From Halarcobacter mediterraneus (GTDB lineage Bacteria > Campylobacterota > Campylobacteria > Campylobacterales > Arcobacteraceae), in assembly GCF_004116625.1 (NCBI RefSeq), contig NZ_NXIE01000005.1, positions 62,001 through 126,000 of the forward strand: a stretch of 64,000 bases of DNA, given 5' to 3'. The translations under genes were made by a program, and so were the position numbers. Below, piece after piece: positions 43,716 through 53,937 of the stretch. The first letter of the stretch is position 1; every line of letters begins with the position of its first letter. Under the pieces are notes generated by a model, which was given only the letters and a program-made list of their open reading frames with translations, had not been told where the DNA came from and did not search any database.

Positions 43716-45512
43716 ATGAATTTGACAACACAACAAAAAGAGATAATACAAGCAGTAAAAAAGTATAGAAATATAAAAATAAATGCCTTTGCAGGAACAG
43801 GTAAAACAACTACATTAAAAGAGGTTGCAAATACCTATAAAGAGCAAAAAATTTTATATCTTGCTTTTAATACTGCAATAAAAAATGAAGCAAGTACAAT
43901 TTTCCCTAATAATACTTATGTTAAAACAACCCATAGTTTAGCCTATGCAGTAATAAAAAAATATACTCAAATAGATTTGAATTCTTTAGTAAATTATAGA
44001 GCAATAGATATTTCAAAAGAGTTTGAAATACCATATACTCAAGCAATCTCAGCTTTAAAAATATTTGAAAATTTTTGTAATAATACTCAAGATGAAATTT
44101 CTAAAGATGATATAGAACATAAAACTGCAAAAAAGATTTTTGATTATATGCTTATTGGTATGTTAAAACCAAGTCATAGCTTTTATTTAAAGTATTATTA
44201 TCTACTTCTTTCAAAAGAACAAATACCTCAATACTCCCATGATATTATAATGCTTGATGAAGCTCAAGATACAAATGAAGTAACCCTTGGTATTTTTGAA
44301 GCTTTAAATTCAAAGGTTAAAATCTATGTAGGAGATAAGCACCAGCAAATTTACTCTTTTAGAGGAAGTAAAAATGCCCTCGATAAAATAGCTTGTGATA
44401 AAGAACTTTATTTATCTACAAGTTTTAGATTCAATGAAGATATTGCAAACTATGCAAATATTTTATTGAAAAACTTTAAAAATGAAGAGATAGAAATACA
44501 ATCTTTAAATAATAAAACTAAAGTTGAAACAAGTTCTTATATCTCTAGAACAAATGCTCAGCTTATTTCAATTATTTCTAAAAGAATAGAACAAAGAAAA
44601 CCTTTTGTTACAGTAAGAAAGCCAGATGAAATATTTTTATTAAGTATAGAGCTTTATTATTTACTTAACAATGAAGCAGATCAAATAAAAAGAAATATTT
44701 TTTTAAAAGACTTTAAAGACGAAGATGAGGTTTCTTCCTATGCTAAAGAAGTTGAAGATTTTGAATTAAAAACAGCCTTAAAGGTGGTAAAAGAGTACCA
44801 AGAAAAAATATTTGAATTTAAAGAAATTGCAATAAAGTTTTATAAAGCTTGGGAAAATAGACAAAGTAATAACTTTGATAAACGTTTAGATGAAATACTT
44901 TTTTTAACTACAGCTCATACAGCAAAAGGTTTAGAGTGGGATAAAGTTATTGTTGCCGATGATTTTCCAAATTTCGCAGATTTGATTTTTGATTTAGGTT
45001 TTAGTAGCTTAAAAGAGTATCAAAAAAATCTACCTAAACTTTCAAATCAAGAATTAATAGATGAGTTTAATCTTTTTTATGTCTCTTTAACAAGAGCAAG
45101 AAAAGTTTTAGTTAAAGATAGTGAAAACTTTCATTATCTTATGAGTTCAAAATTAAATCAGCTTATTGATAAAAAAATAGCAGAATCAAAAGATAATTTT
45201 GAAAAAGATGATAAAAAACAAGTTGTTTCTAAAATGAGTAAAGAAGAACTAGAAGAAATAAAAGAACAAAAGAATTTAGAAAAAGGAAAAGCTAAAAAAA
45301 GTGGTCTAAAGTGGAGCTTAGAAGATAAAATCAAACTAAAAAGTATGTTTAAAAAAGATATAACAATAAATCAAATATCATCAAAACTAGAACGAAGTTC
45401 TACAGCTATAATAGGAGAACTTTTTAAAAGTGAAACAATAAAAAAAGAGGAACAAATAACTCTTTTAAAATTAATAAAAGCTAATAAAAAAGCCAGAAAA
45501 AGTGTTTTATAA
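43716..45512 (+). CDS. UvrD/Rep-like superfamily I DNA helicase with C-terminal HTH-like tail
   Basis: A 598-residue SF1 helicase. The Q-motif and Walker A are LTTQQKEIIQAVKK and AFAGTGKTTT (residues 25-34), motif II is IMLDEAQDTNE, motif III GDKHQQIYSFRGS and motif V/VI TTAHTAKGLEWDKVIVADDF with YVSLTRARKVL. It is shorter than UvrD (about 720). After residue 520 it has an extra segment, KWSLEDKIKLKSMFKKD with INQISSKLERSSTAIIGEL. This resembles a small SANT/HTH-like DNA-binding unit. The precise cellular role is not known. Confidence 0.8.
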   Translation: MNLTTQQKEIIQAVKKYRNIKINAFAGTGKTTTLKEVANTYKEQKILYLAFNTAIKNEASTIFPNNTYVKTTHSLAYAVIKKYTQIDLNSLVNYRAIDISKEFEIPYTQAISALKIFENFCNNTQDEISKDDIEHKTAKKIFDYMLIGMLKPSHSFYLKYYYLLLSKEQIPQYSHDIIMLDEAQDTNEVTLGIFEALNSKVKIYVGDKHQQIYSFRGSKNALDKIACDKELYLSTSFRFNEDIANYANILLKNFKNEEIEIQSLNNKTKVETSSYISRTNAQLISIISKRIEQRKPFVTVRKPDEIFLLSIELYYLLNNEADQIKRNIFLKDFKDEDEVSSYAKEVEDFELKTALKVVKEYQEKIFEFKEIAIKFYKAWENRQSNNFDKRLDEILFLTTAHTAKGLEWDKVIVADDFPNFADLIFDLGFSSLKEYQKNLPKLSNQELIDEFNLFYVSLTRARKVLVKDSENFHYLMSSKLNQLIDKKIAESKDNFEKDDKKQVVSKMSKEELEEIKEQKNLEKGKAKKSGLKWSLEDKIKLKSMFKKDITINQISSKLERSSTAIIGELFKSETIKKEEQITLLKLIKANKKARKSVL

Positions 45513-45578
45513 AAATAAATATACTGAGCTTTTGACTATCTTTTATGCTATACTTCAAAAAAATAAAAAGGCTAAATC

Positions 45579-46457
45579 ATTATTTTATTAAATAAAACAA
45601 TACTAGAACAATTTAAAATATTTTGTCAAAGAAACAATCCTAAAGATATGCAAACAGCTGTTAATTATTTTGCTGTTTTTGGAGGGCTTGATGTAAAGCT
45701 TGATTTAACAAAACCTTTAAGAACATTAATTATACGGCATATACTAGATGCTTTTTATGATATCCATGATTATATAGAAAAGAAAACAAAAAATTCTTCT
45801 TTATCACATAAGGTTTTAACAGGAATTTCTTTAGGAGATAGAAGAGTAAATAGTGCTTTTAAAAGAGCAAATATTGAGTATGAAGAAGGGATTGATATTC
45901 TTGATGAGTTAGAAGAATTACAGTTTATTTCTACTGAAACTTCAATGGATTTTTTAACAAATCAATTTGAAGAAAATGAAACAGCTGATAAACTTCTTTT
46001 TACTACGCCTTTTTTAAGATTTTGGTTTGCTTTTGTATCTCCTTTATATAAAGGAATAGCAAGGGAAGATTATGATGAATGTTTTAAAAAGTTTGATAAC
46101 TATCAAGCAGAGTTTATGGATTTGATTTTTGAACAATTATGTCATGAATATACAAAAGAAATTTTTGAAAATGATGAAATATCAGAAATTGGAAGATATT
46201 GGGATGATGAAAGAAGAGAGATAAATCTTTTAGCTCAAACTAATAGTGGAAAAATCGTTGTTGGGCTTTGTAAATATACAAATTCAAAAATGAAAAATAG
46301 TGATGTTTCAAATTTAAAGAAAGTTTGCTTGGACTTAGAGATAATACCTGATTATGTTGTACTCTTCTCAAAAACTGGCTTTACAAATGAATTAAAGTCT
46401 CAAAAAAATGAAACTCTTAGACTATTTACAATAAAGAGTTTAAAAGGTTTATTGTAA
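45579..46457 (+). CDS. DUF234-domain protein, probable ATT start
   Basis: The open frame begins after a TAA at 45573 and contains the family-like start ILEQFKIFCQRNNPKDMQTAV before the first ATG at 45648. That region looks coding and conserved, so a start at or near ATT 45579 is proposed. An AAAAAGG box (45565-45571) sits seven bases ahead and a -10-like TATACT at 45549-45554. From 45579 the protein has about 292 residues. The C-terminal half has the DUF234 nuclease-like pattern RYWDDERREINLLAQ with GKIVVGLCKYTNS, resembling a PD-(D/E)xK fold. DUF234 usually follows an AAA ATPase domain, which is absent here. The function is unknown. Confidence 0.65.
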   Translation: MILLNKTILEQFKIFCQRNNPKDMQTAVNYFAVFGGLDVKLDLTKPLRTLIIRHILDAFYDIHDYIEKKTKNSSLSHKVLTGISLGDRRVNSAFKRANIEYEEGIDILDELEELQFISTETSMDFLTNQFEENETADKLLFTTPFLRFWFAFVSPLYKGIAREDYDECFKKFDNYQAEFMDLIFEQLCHEYTKEIFENDEISEIGRYWDDERREINLLAQTNSGKIVVGLCKYTNSKMKNSDVSNLKKVCLDLEIIPDYVVLFSKTGFTNELKSQKNETLRLFTIKSLKGLL

Positions 46458-47252
46458 GTGTCAATAAAGAAGTTTTTTTATGAAGATAATCATTTTCTAG
46501 AATACAATGATTATAATAGTTCTTTTTCAAAGGCACTGATTTTATTACCTGGAACCTTTGGAACTATTAAACAAAATGAATTAGCAGAATTTTATAAAGA
46601 AAAAAATATAAGACTTCTTGTAGTAAGTAGAGTGGGCTATGGAAACTCTACTTATAAACAACTTGAAAATTATTTAGAATATGCAAATATTCTAATTAGA
46701 CTATTTGATTTTTTAAAATTAGATAACTTCTCTCTTTTTGGTATTTCAGCAGGAGCTTTGCATTGTTATTGTTTAGATACCTTAATCTCTAAAAGAATTG
46801 AAAATATTTTTATTTATTCAGGAATGGCTGCAATAAATGAAAAAGAAGTTATCCAATGTTATGGAAATTATGAACAAATAAAAAGATTTTATGAGTTTTT
46901 TGCAAAACAAAGTGAAAAAGAAAATGGTGAGTTTATGTTTAACTTTTATAATGAAATCTTTGATGAAGAGTTTAAAAAAAGTGATAGATATAAAGATACA
47001 ATTGCAAATGATAAAAAAGCCTTAGGTCAAGAAGTAAAACTTCAAAGTAAAGATTGGGGCTTTACAATAAAAGATGTTAGTTCAAAAGTATATATGTATC
47101 ATGCCAAAGATGATAAAGAAGTTCCTTTTCAAGCAGTTGAAAAAACAGTAGAAATACTTAAAAACTCTTCTTTAAAACTTGTAGAGAAAGGAGGTCATTT
47201 TAATAGACCTTCTTTTTATAAATTTAATGAATTTATAGCTTCAAAACTTTAG
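46458..47252 (+). CDS. Alpha/beta hydrolase
   Basis: A 264-residue alpha/beta hydrolase. The nucleophile elbow is FGISAG with Ser97, the acid is likely in YHAKDDKEVPF and the catalytic His in EKGGHFNRP. The GTFGT segment near residue 33 would form the oxyanion hole. It starts with GTG at 46458, directly after the DUF234 stop. The substrate is unknown. It ends tail-to-tail with the next gene, sharing four bases (TTAG gives both stop codons). Confidence 0.8.
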   Translation: MSIKKFFYEDNHFLEYNDYNSSFSKALILLPGTFGTIKQNELAEFYKEKNIRLLVVSRVGYGNSTYKQLENYLEYANILIRLFDFLKLDNFSLFGISAGALHCYCLDTLISKRIENIFIYSGMAAINEKEVIQCYGNYEQIKRFYEFFAKQSEKENGEFMFNFYNEIFDEEFKKSDRYKDTIANDKKALGQEVKLQSKDWGFTIKDVSSKVYMYHAKDDKEVPFQAVEKTVEILKNSSLKLVEKGGHFNRPSFYKFNEFIASKL

Positions 47253-48022
47253 TTTTTATTTTCAACTTTTGATATAAACTGTTCAATTTTTGTAGCAAAA
47301 TAAACAGGACACTCTATCATTGGATAATGCCCAGCTTCTTGACATTCTAATATGTTTACATTTTTATAATCTATGTCAAATATTTTTTTTACATTAGTTT
47401 TCGAAAAAACAGGAAAGTCATATTTTCCTACAATAATATTTATAGGTATTTGAATTTTTGAAACTTCACTTCTAAAATCCTCTTCTAAATACATCTTCAT
47501 ATAACCAACTCTTGCTTCTAAAGTAGAAGAGTTATAAGCCATAGATATTCTATAATCTTTCCAAGCTTTTGTATATCTTTTACTCGCTGCTTCAACTATT
47601 TGTTCTATTTTATTCTCATTTTTTTGCATATCTGAAATAAGTTCATTTTTAGCTTTTTCTTTCATGATAACTCCACTAGCACTTATAGGAGTTATTAAAA
47701 TTAATTGTTTTATTCTATCATCTATTAAGGCAAGTTTTTGAGCTATCATTGTTGACATAGAGTGAGCGATAATATGTACAGAGTCAAGATTTAGATGAGT
47801 GATAAGGTTTTTCACATCATTAGAAGCTTCGTCACTTGAGTACTCACCTTTAAATTCCTTTGATAAGCCATAACCTCTAAGGTCAGTAAAATAATATGTA
47901 TATTTAGAAGTATTCAAGTAAGAAAATATTGCTTTATAGTTTTCACAAGAACCCATAAGTTCGTGTAAAACGATAATAGAAATTTCACCTTTTCCTATTT
48001 TATTATAATTAAGTATTGTCAT
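47249..48022 (-). CDS. Alpha/beta hydrolase
   Basis: A 257-residue alpha/beta hydrolase with the HELMGS oxyanion-loop segment (residues 20-25), the nucleophile elbow IIAHSMST (Ser88, a variant of GxSxG), the acid in VGKYDFPVF and the His in EAGHYPMIECP. It resembles 3-oxoadipate enol-lactonase or BioH-like esterases, but no specific substrate can be given. It has no cotranscribed partner; the neighbours are convergent or divergent. Confidence 0.8.
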   Translation of the reverse strand: MTILNYNKIGKGEISIIVLHELMGSCENYKAIFSYLNTSKYTYYFTDLRGYGLSKEFKGEYSSDEASNDVKNLITHLNLDSVHIIAHSMSTMIAQKLALIDDRIKQLILITPISASGVIMKEKAKNELISDMQKNENKIEQIVEAASKRYTKAWKDYRISMAYNSSTLEARVGYMKMYLEEDFRSEVSKIQIPINIIVGKYDFPVFSKTNVKKIFDIDYKNVNILECQEAGHYPMIECPVYFATKIEQFISKVENKN

Positions 48023-48140
48023 AAATTTTTCTTTGTTTTTGAAATATTAACATTTTTATATGTAATTTATATGAAATCATTTTTTAATATACTATAAAAG
48101 ACATAAGGATAAACTAAGATTATGTTAAGTTTAATTTAAG

Positions 48141-48279
48141 TATAATCCATGACTTTTTTAGAAAACTCAACGTTTCCTAGAATGGTAGTATCGTTTTGAT
48201 TATGTAGCTTAACATATGTCAAAGTATGCGAGAAGCATGAGCCGCTTTACAGCTCAAACCAAATTTTATAAGGAAAGAA
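48141..48279 (+). promoter_or_regulatory. Promoter and leader of the rpsL-rpsG-fusA operon
   Basis: A TATAAT -10 at 48141-48146 precedes about 130 bases of leader. The leader carries two small stems near the start codon: ATGC/GCAT around GAGAA at 48226-48238, and GAGC/GCTC at 48239-48255. The RBS is AAGGAAAG just before ATG 48280. The leader is long for this genome and may fold into a ribosomal-protein control element; this is only suggested by the stems. Confidence 0.45.
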
Positions 48280-48654
48280 ATGCCTACTATCAATCAACTT
48301 GTTAGAAAAGAGCGAAAAAAGGTGATTAAAAAATCTAAATCACCAGCTTTAGACAAATGTCCACAAAGAAGAGGTGTATGTACAAGAGTATATACTACAA
48401 CTCCAAAGAAACCTAACTCGGCTTTAAGAAAAGTTGCAAAAGTTAGATTAACTACTGGATTCGAGGTTATCTCATATATCGGTGGTGAGGGTCACAACTT
48501 ACAAGAACACTCTATTGTATTAGTTAGAGGGGGAAGAGTTAAGGATTTACCTGGGGTTAAGTATCACATCGTTAGAGGTGCTTTAGATACTGCTGGTGTT
48601 GCAAATAGAACTGTTGCAAGATCTAAATATGGTACTAAAAAGCCAAAGAAATAA
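48280..48654 (+). CDS. rpsL: 30S ribosomal protein S12
   Basis: A 124-residue S12 with the canonical start [30 protein letters not shown] and [16 protein letters not shown]. Lysine is present in TPKKPNSA, the position where changes give streptomycin resistance, so the sequence looks wild-type. It is the first gene of the str operon and is followed after 16 bases by rpsG. Confidence 0.98.
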   Translation: MPTINQLVRKERKKVIKKSKSPALDKCPQRRGVCTRVYTTTPKKPNSALRKVAKVRLTTGFEVISYIGGEGHNLQEHSIVLVRGGRVKDLPGVKYHIVRGALDTAGVANRTVARSKYGTKKPKK

Positions 48655-48658
48655 GTAG

Positions 48659-49138
<480 letters not shown>

Positions 49139-49153
49139 TAGGAAACAATTAAC

Positions 49154-51262
49154 ATGGCTAGAAAAACACCACTTAACAGAGTTCGAAATATCGGTATTGC
49201 TGCACACATTGATGCAGGAAAAACTACAACAACAGAAAGAATTTTATTTTATACTGGTGTATCTCACAAAATTGGTGAGGTTCACGAGGGTGCTGCAACT
49301 ATGGACTGGATGGAACAAGAGCAAGAAAGAGGTATTACAATTACTTCTGCTGCTACTACTTGTCACTGGCCTCACCCAATAACAAATGAGCAATTACAAG
49401 TAAATATTATTGACACTCCAGGTCACGTTGACTTTACAATTGAAGTTGAGAGATCTATGAGAGTTCTTGATGGTGCCGTAGCTGTATTTTGTTCAGTAGG
49501 TGGAGTTCAACCACAATCTGAAACAGTTTGGAGACAAGCTAACAAATATAGAGTACCAAGAATGATTTTTGTTAACAAAATGGATAGAACTGGTGCAGAC
49601 TTCTTTAATGTTGAAAAGCAAGTTTCTGAAAGATTAAAAGCTAATCCAATTCCAATTCAAATTCCAATTGGTGCAGAGGAAGATTTCCAAGGTGTAGTTG
49701 ATTTAGTAAAAATGAAAGCTATTGTTTGGGATCAAGATGCTGCAATGGGTTCTAACTATCACGTAGAAGATATTCCTGCTGATTTACAAGATAAAGCTGA
49801 AGAGTATAGAGAAAAGATGATTGAAGCTGCTGCTGAGTCTTCAGAAGAGTTAATGGAAAAATACTTTGAAGAAGGTGAATTAAGCGAAGAAGAAATCATT
49901 TCTGGTCTTAAAGCTGGTTGTTTAGCTATGTCTATTACTCCCATGACTTGTGGTACAGCATTTAAAAATAAAGGTGTACAAACTTTACTTGATGCAGTTG
50001 CTATGTATTTACCTGCTCCAACAGAAGTTGCAGACATTAAAGGTGAAACTCAAGATGGTGACGCTGTTATTGTTCCTTCAACTGATGAAGGTGAAGTTGC
50101 AGCATTAGCATTTAAAATTATGACTGACCCATTTGTTGGGCAATTAACATTTACAAGAGTATATAGAGGACAATTAGAGTCTGGTACTTATGTAATGAAC
50201 TCAACTAAAATGAAAAAAGAGAGAATCGGAAGATTACTTAAAATGCACGCAAATAACAGAGAAGAAGTTTCTGAACTTTATGCTGGTGAAATTGGTGCTG
50301 TTGTTGGTCTTAAAAACACAATTACAGGTGACACTTTAGCGTCTGAAAAAGATCCAGTTATCCTAGAAAGAATGGATTTCCCAGAACCAGTTATTTCTGT
50401 TGCTGTTGAACCAAAAACTAAAGCTGACCAAGAAAAAATGGGTATTGCTTTAGGAAAATTAGCAGAAGAAGATCCATCATTTAGAGTAAATACTGATGAA
50501 GAGTCTGGACAAACTATTATTTCAGGTATGGGTGAATTACACCTTGAGATTCTTGTAGATAGAATGAAAAGAGAATTTAAAGTTGAAGCTGAAGTAGGTG
50601 CTCCACAAGTTGCTTATAGAGAAACTATTAAGAACCCAGTTAAAAATGAGTACAAATATGCTAAGCAATCTGGTGGTAAAGGTCAATATGGTCACGTATT
50701 CTTAGAAATCAATCCATTACCATCTGATTCTGAAGATAACTTCAAGTTTAATAACAACATTAAAGGTGGGGTTGTACCAAAAGAGTATATTCCTGCAGTT
50801 CAAAAAGGTTGTGAAGAAGCTATGGCTGGTGGTATTCTTGCTGGATATCCAATGGTTAATATTGAAGTTACACTTTATGATGGTTCTTACCACGACGTTG
50901 ACTCATCTGAGATGGCGTTTAAATTAGCTGCATCAATGGGATTTAAAGAGGGTTGTAGAAGTGCTGCTGCACAAGCTGTAATCTTAGAGCCAATGATGAA
51001 AGTTGAAATTGAAACTCCTGAAGAGTATATGGGAGATGTTATCGGTGATGTTAACAAAAGAAGAGGACAAGTTCAATCTATGGATGAAAGAGCTGGTGTT
51101 AAACTAGTTACTGCAATGATTCCATTATCTGAAATGTTTGGATACTCTACAGACTTAAGATCTATGTCTCAAGGTAGAGCAACTTATGGTATGTTATTTG
51201 ATAACTATGCTGAAGTTCCAAAAAATGTTTCTGAAGAAATCATCGCTAAGAGAAATGGTTAA
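49154..51262 (+). CDS. fusA: Translation elongation factor G
   Basis: A 702-residue EF-G, the GTPase that drives ribosomal translocation. G1 is [15 protein letters not shown] (residues 17-31), G3 DTPGHVDFT and G4 [11 protein letters not shown]. The domain IV loop is [15 protein letters not shown] and the C-terminal domain V has [13 protein letters not shown]. It is the last gene of the str operon and is followed by a structured 260-base trailer with a strong terminator. Confidence 0.98.
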   Translation: MARKTPLNRVRNIGIAAHIDAGKTTTTERILFYTGVSHKIGEVHEGAATMDWMEQEQERGITITSAATTCHWPHPITNEQLQVNIIDTPGHVDFTIEVERSMRVLDGAVAVFCSVGGVQPQSETVWRQANKYRVPRMIFVNKMDRTGADFFNVEKQVSERLKANPIPIQIPIGAEEDFQGVVDLVKMKAIVWDQDAAMGSNYHVEDIPADLQDKAEEYREKMIEAAAESSEELMEKYFEEGELSEEEIISGLKAGCLAMSITPMTCGTAFKNKGVQTLLDAVAMYLPAPTEVADIKGETQDGDAVIVPSTDEGEVAALAFKIMTDPFVGQLTFTRVYRGQLESGTYVMNSTKMKKERIGRLLKMHANNREEVSELYAGEIGAVVGLKNTITGDTLASEKDPVILERMDFPEPVISVAVEPKTKADQEKMGIALGKLAEEDPSFRVNTDEESGQTIISGMGELHLEILVDRMKREFKVEAEVGAPQVAYRETIKNPVKNEYKYAKQSGGKGQYGHVFLEINPLPSDSEDNFKFNNNIKGGVVPKEYIPAVQKGCEEAMAGGILAGYPMVNIEVTLYDGSYHDVDSSEMAFKLAASMGFKEGCRSAAAQAVILEPMMKVEIETPEEYMGDVIGDVNKRRGQVQSMDERAGVKLVTAMIPLSEMFGYSTDLRSMSQGRATYGMLFDNYAEVPKNVSEEIIAKRNG

Positions 51263-51426
51263 TCACGTTAATAAGAAGTGAATTTCTTCACTTCTTTAGT
51301 GATTCTCAAAGAGAGTGCATAGCACAAGAACGAGCTTTTCTATATGTAATAGAAATTTTTAATTTCGTAATTACATAGAAAAGGTCTGAACTAAGCACAT
51401 ACAAAATTGTGAATAGTTTCACTTCA
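51263..51426 (+). ncRNA. Structured fusA 3' region, possible small RNA
   Basis: No ORF is seen. Several stems can form in order: GAAGTGAA/TTCACTTC with a TTTC loop (51275-51294), GTGC/GCAC around ATA (near 51316) and a long A/T stem TTTTCTAT/ATAGAAAA enclosing AGAAATT/AATTTCG (about 51337-51382). An intrinsic terminator follows. The region could be a stable 3' UTR or a processed small RNA. No own promoter is obvious. Confidence 0.35.
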
Positions 51427-51456
51427 AAGCTCAAGCTTCGGCTTGGGCTTTTTTTA
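51427..51456 (+). terminator. Intrinsic terminator of the str operon
   Basis: The stem AAGCTCAAGC / GCTTGGGCTT is capped by a TTCG tetraloop (51427-51450, one G-T pair) and followed by at least five T residues. This is the clearest rho-independent terminator in the window, placed 165 bases after fusA. Confidence 0.9.
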
Positions 51457-51525
51457 TACCCACTACTTTTTAACAATTAATTTGATAAAATCCATATAAA
51501 TTATATAATCAAATAGGAAACATAT

Positions 51526-52395
51526 TTGAAATTAACAAGAAGTGCGAAAAAACTTACAAATAAAAATAGTGCAGGAATTATTTTAAAACCAGATTCTCCT
51601 GAAATAAAGAAAGAATATTATGAAATAATTGATTACTTTAAAGCACATAATATTGAAGTTTTTCTAGAAGAAAATAGTGCAGAAATGATTAATGAAATAA
51701 ATTGTTTTTCATTGGATCAGTTATGTGAAAAAGTAGATTTTTTAGTTTCTGTTGGTGGTGATGGCACTTTATTATCAGTTGTTAGGAATTCATTTAAATA
51801 CAATATTCCTATCTTAGGAGTTCACTTAGGTACTCTTGGTTTTTTAACAGATATAACCTATGAAGAATTACCTAAGTTTTTAATTGATTTTATAAATAAT
51901 AACTATAGAATTGATAATAGAATGTTAGTAGAATGTCAAGTAAATAACAAAACTTTTGTTGCCTTTAATGATATTGTAATTTCAAGAAAAACTGTTTCAT
52001 CAATGATTCGACTTAAAGCAAAAATAAATGGTACTGCTTTTAACTCATATTATGGTGATGGGGTGATAATTTCAACTCCTACAGGTTCTACTGCTTATAA
52101 TTTATCAGTAGGTGGACCAATTGTATATCCTTTAACTGAAGCATTTATTATAACACCTGTAGCTCCTCATAGTCTTACACAAAGACCTTTAGTAATGCCA
52201 GCAGATATAGAAATAGAGTTTAAAATAAAAGATGAGGAAGGTGCAGTTTTATTAATAGATGGACAAGATACTTACGAAGTTGAAAATGAATCTATAATAA
52301 AAGTTACAATTTCAAATAAAAAAGCAAAATTAATTCATAGAACAAAAAGAAATTTTTTTGAAGTTTTAAATGATAAATTACAATGGGGAAATTGA
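51526..52395 (+). CDS. nadK: NAD kinase
   Basis: A 289-residue ATP-NAD kinase (NADP synthesis). The GGDG motif is in VSVGGDGTLLSVVR (residues 77-80), followed by LGVHLGTLGFLTD, the NDIVISR segment, GDGVIISTPTGSTAYNLSVGGP and SLTQRPLVMP. It starts with TTG at 51526 behind AGGAAACAT. It is followed three bases later by a recN-like gene, a pairing seen in many bacteria. Confidence 0.95.
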   Translation: MKLTRSAKKLTNKNSAGIILKPDSPEIKKEYYEIIDYFKAHNIEVFLEENSAEMINEINCFSLDQLCEKVDFLVSVGGDGTLLSVVRNSFKYNIPILGVHLGTLGFLTDITYEELPKFLIDFINNNYRIDNRMLVECQVNNKTFVAFNDIVISRKTVSSMIRLKAKINGTAFNSYYGDGVIISTPTGSTAYNLSVGGPIVYPLTEAFIITPVAPHSLTQRPLVMPADIEIEFKIKDEEGAVLLIDGQDTYEVENESIIKVTISNKKAKLIHRTKRNFFEVLNDKLQWGN

Positions 52396-52398
52396 TTT

Positions 52399-53937
52399 AT
52401 GATTGATAGAATTTATTTAAAAGATTTTTTGTCTTTTAAAGAAGTAGAAATGGAATTAGCTAAAGGACTTATAGTTTTTACAGGACCAAGTGGAGCAGGT
52501 AAATCTGTATTAATGCAATCTATTCTTTCTTTATTTGCAATAAATGATAGTAAAGCTAGTTTAGGTGAAGTATCTCTAGTAGATTCAAATATAGAAGATG
52601 AAGTTTATGATATTTCAAAGAGTGATGATATAGTAATTAAACAAATAAAAAAAGATAAGGTAAGATTTTTTTTAAACGCTCAAACTATTTCAAAAAAGAA
52701 TTTAAATAGCTTTTCAAAAAAGTTAATCAAGCATCTTCACTTAAAAGATACAAGTGATTTTGATAGTAAAAAACTTATAACATTTTTAGACTCTTTATGT
52801 TTAAAAGAGTACAAAGAGTTTAAAGCTTTAAAAGAAAGTTTTATTAAGGAATATAAAGAGTTAGAAAAAACAAGAAAAGAATTAGAGAAAATAAAAGAAG
52901 ATGAATCAAAATTAGAAGATTTAAAAGAGTTTGCAAAATTTGAAATAGAAAAGATTCAGAGTATAAATCCTCAAGTAGATGAGTTTGAAGAATTAGCTTC
53001 ATTAAAGAAAAAACTTTCTCAAAAAGAAAAAATTGAAGAGGCTATAAAATCTGCAAGTCCAATTTTTGAATATACTAATCATGTAAATAATGTATTAGAA
53101 CTTTTAGATGAAGATTCAAGTTTTTTTGATGAAAGTATAAATGAATTAAATAATATTTTTGAAAAATTTAATGACTCCTTATATGAATTAGAAGAATTAG
53201 ATATTGAAACAGTTTTAGACAGACTTGAAAAACTTTCTAGCTTACAAAAAAGGTTTGGTTCAATAGATGAAGCAATTGCTTATAAAGAAGAGAAACAAAA
53301 AGAATTAGATAGCTATGAAAATATTTCTTTTGAAAAATCTCAGCTAGAAAAAAATCTAAAAAAGTTAAATGAAAGTATTTCTATTTTAGTGAATAAAATA
53401 TCAATTTTTAGAAAAAAATCTGTAGTTATTTTAGAAGAAAAAATTAATCATTATTTAAAATATCTATATCTTTCTAATGCAAAAATAACTTTAAATGAAA
53501 AAAGTTTAGACAATACAGGGATAGATGAAGTACAGTTTGAATTAAATGGTGTAAATCTAGATACAATAAGTAGTGGAGAGTTTAATAGGTTAAGACTAGC
53601 TCTTTTAACTTCAATTAGTGAATTTGAAATAGTAAGTAATGGAATATTATTTTTAGATGAAATTGATGCAAATTTAAGTGGTAAAGAAAGTTCAGCAATT
53701 GCAACTGTACTAGAAAAGCTTTCAGAAAATTATCAAATCTTTGCAATTTCTCATCAACCTCAATTAACATCAACAGCAGATATACATTTTTTAGTTGATA
53801 AAAAAGATGGTATTTCTACTGTAAAAAAACTTGATGATAAATCAAGGGTAGATGAAATAGCAAGAATGATTAGTGGCGCAGATATAACAGAAGATGCTTA
53901 CACTTTTGCAAAGAATCTTTTAGAAAAAAGAGATTAA
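52399..53937 (+). CDS. recN: DNA repair ATPase RecN
   Basis: A 512-residue SMC-like ATPase with Walker A GPSGAGKSV (residues 29-37), a central coiled coil rich in Glu/Lys (about 145-345), the signature LDTISSGEFNRLRLALL and Walker B NGILFLDEIDANLSGKES. It is shorter than RecN of E. coli (553) but normal for Campylobacterota. RecN acts in double-strand break repair. It is coupled to nadK and ends tail-to-tail with the ankyrin gene, sharing TTAA for both stops. Confidence 0.88.
   Translation: MIDRIYLKDFLSFKEVEMELAKGLIVFTGPSGAGKSVLMQSILSLFAINDSKASLGEVSLVDSNIEDEVYDISKSDDIVIKQIKKDKVRFFLNAQTISKKNLNSFSKKLIKHLHLKDTSDFDSKKLITFLDSLCLKEYKEFKALKESFIKEYKELEKTRKELEKIKEDESKLEDLKEFAKFEIEKIQSINPQVDEFEELASLKKKLSQKEKIEEAIKSASPIFEYTNHVNNVLELLDEDSSFFDESINELNNIFEKFNDSLYELEELDIETVLDRLEKLSSLQKRFGSIDEAIAYKEEKQKELDSYENISFEKSQLEKNLKKLNESISILVNKISIFRKKSVVILEEKINHYLKYLYLSNAKITLNEKSLDNTGIDEVQFELNGVNLDTISSGEFNRLRLALLTSISEFEIVSNGILFLDEIDANLSGKESSAIATVLEKLSENYQIFAISHQPQLTSTADIHFLVDKKDGISTVKKLDDKSRVDEIARMISGADITEDAYTFAKNLLEKRD

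Noticed and set aside
48160-48270. tRNA gene in the rpsL leader
   Set aside because: The small stems do not form a cloverleaf and there is no T-loop GTTCRANNC motif. No tRNA or rRNA gene was found anywhere in the window.
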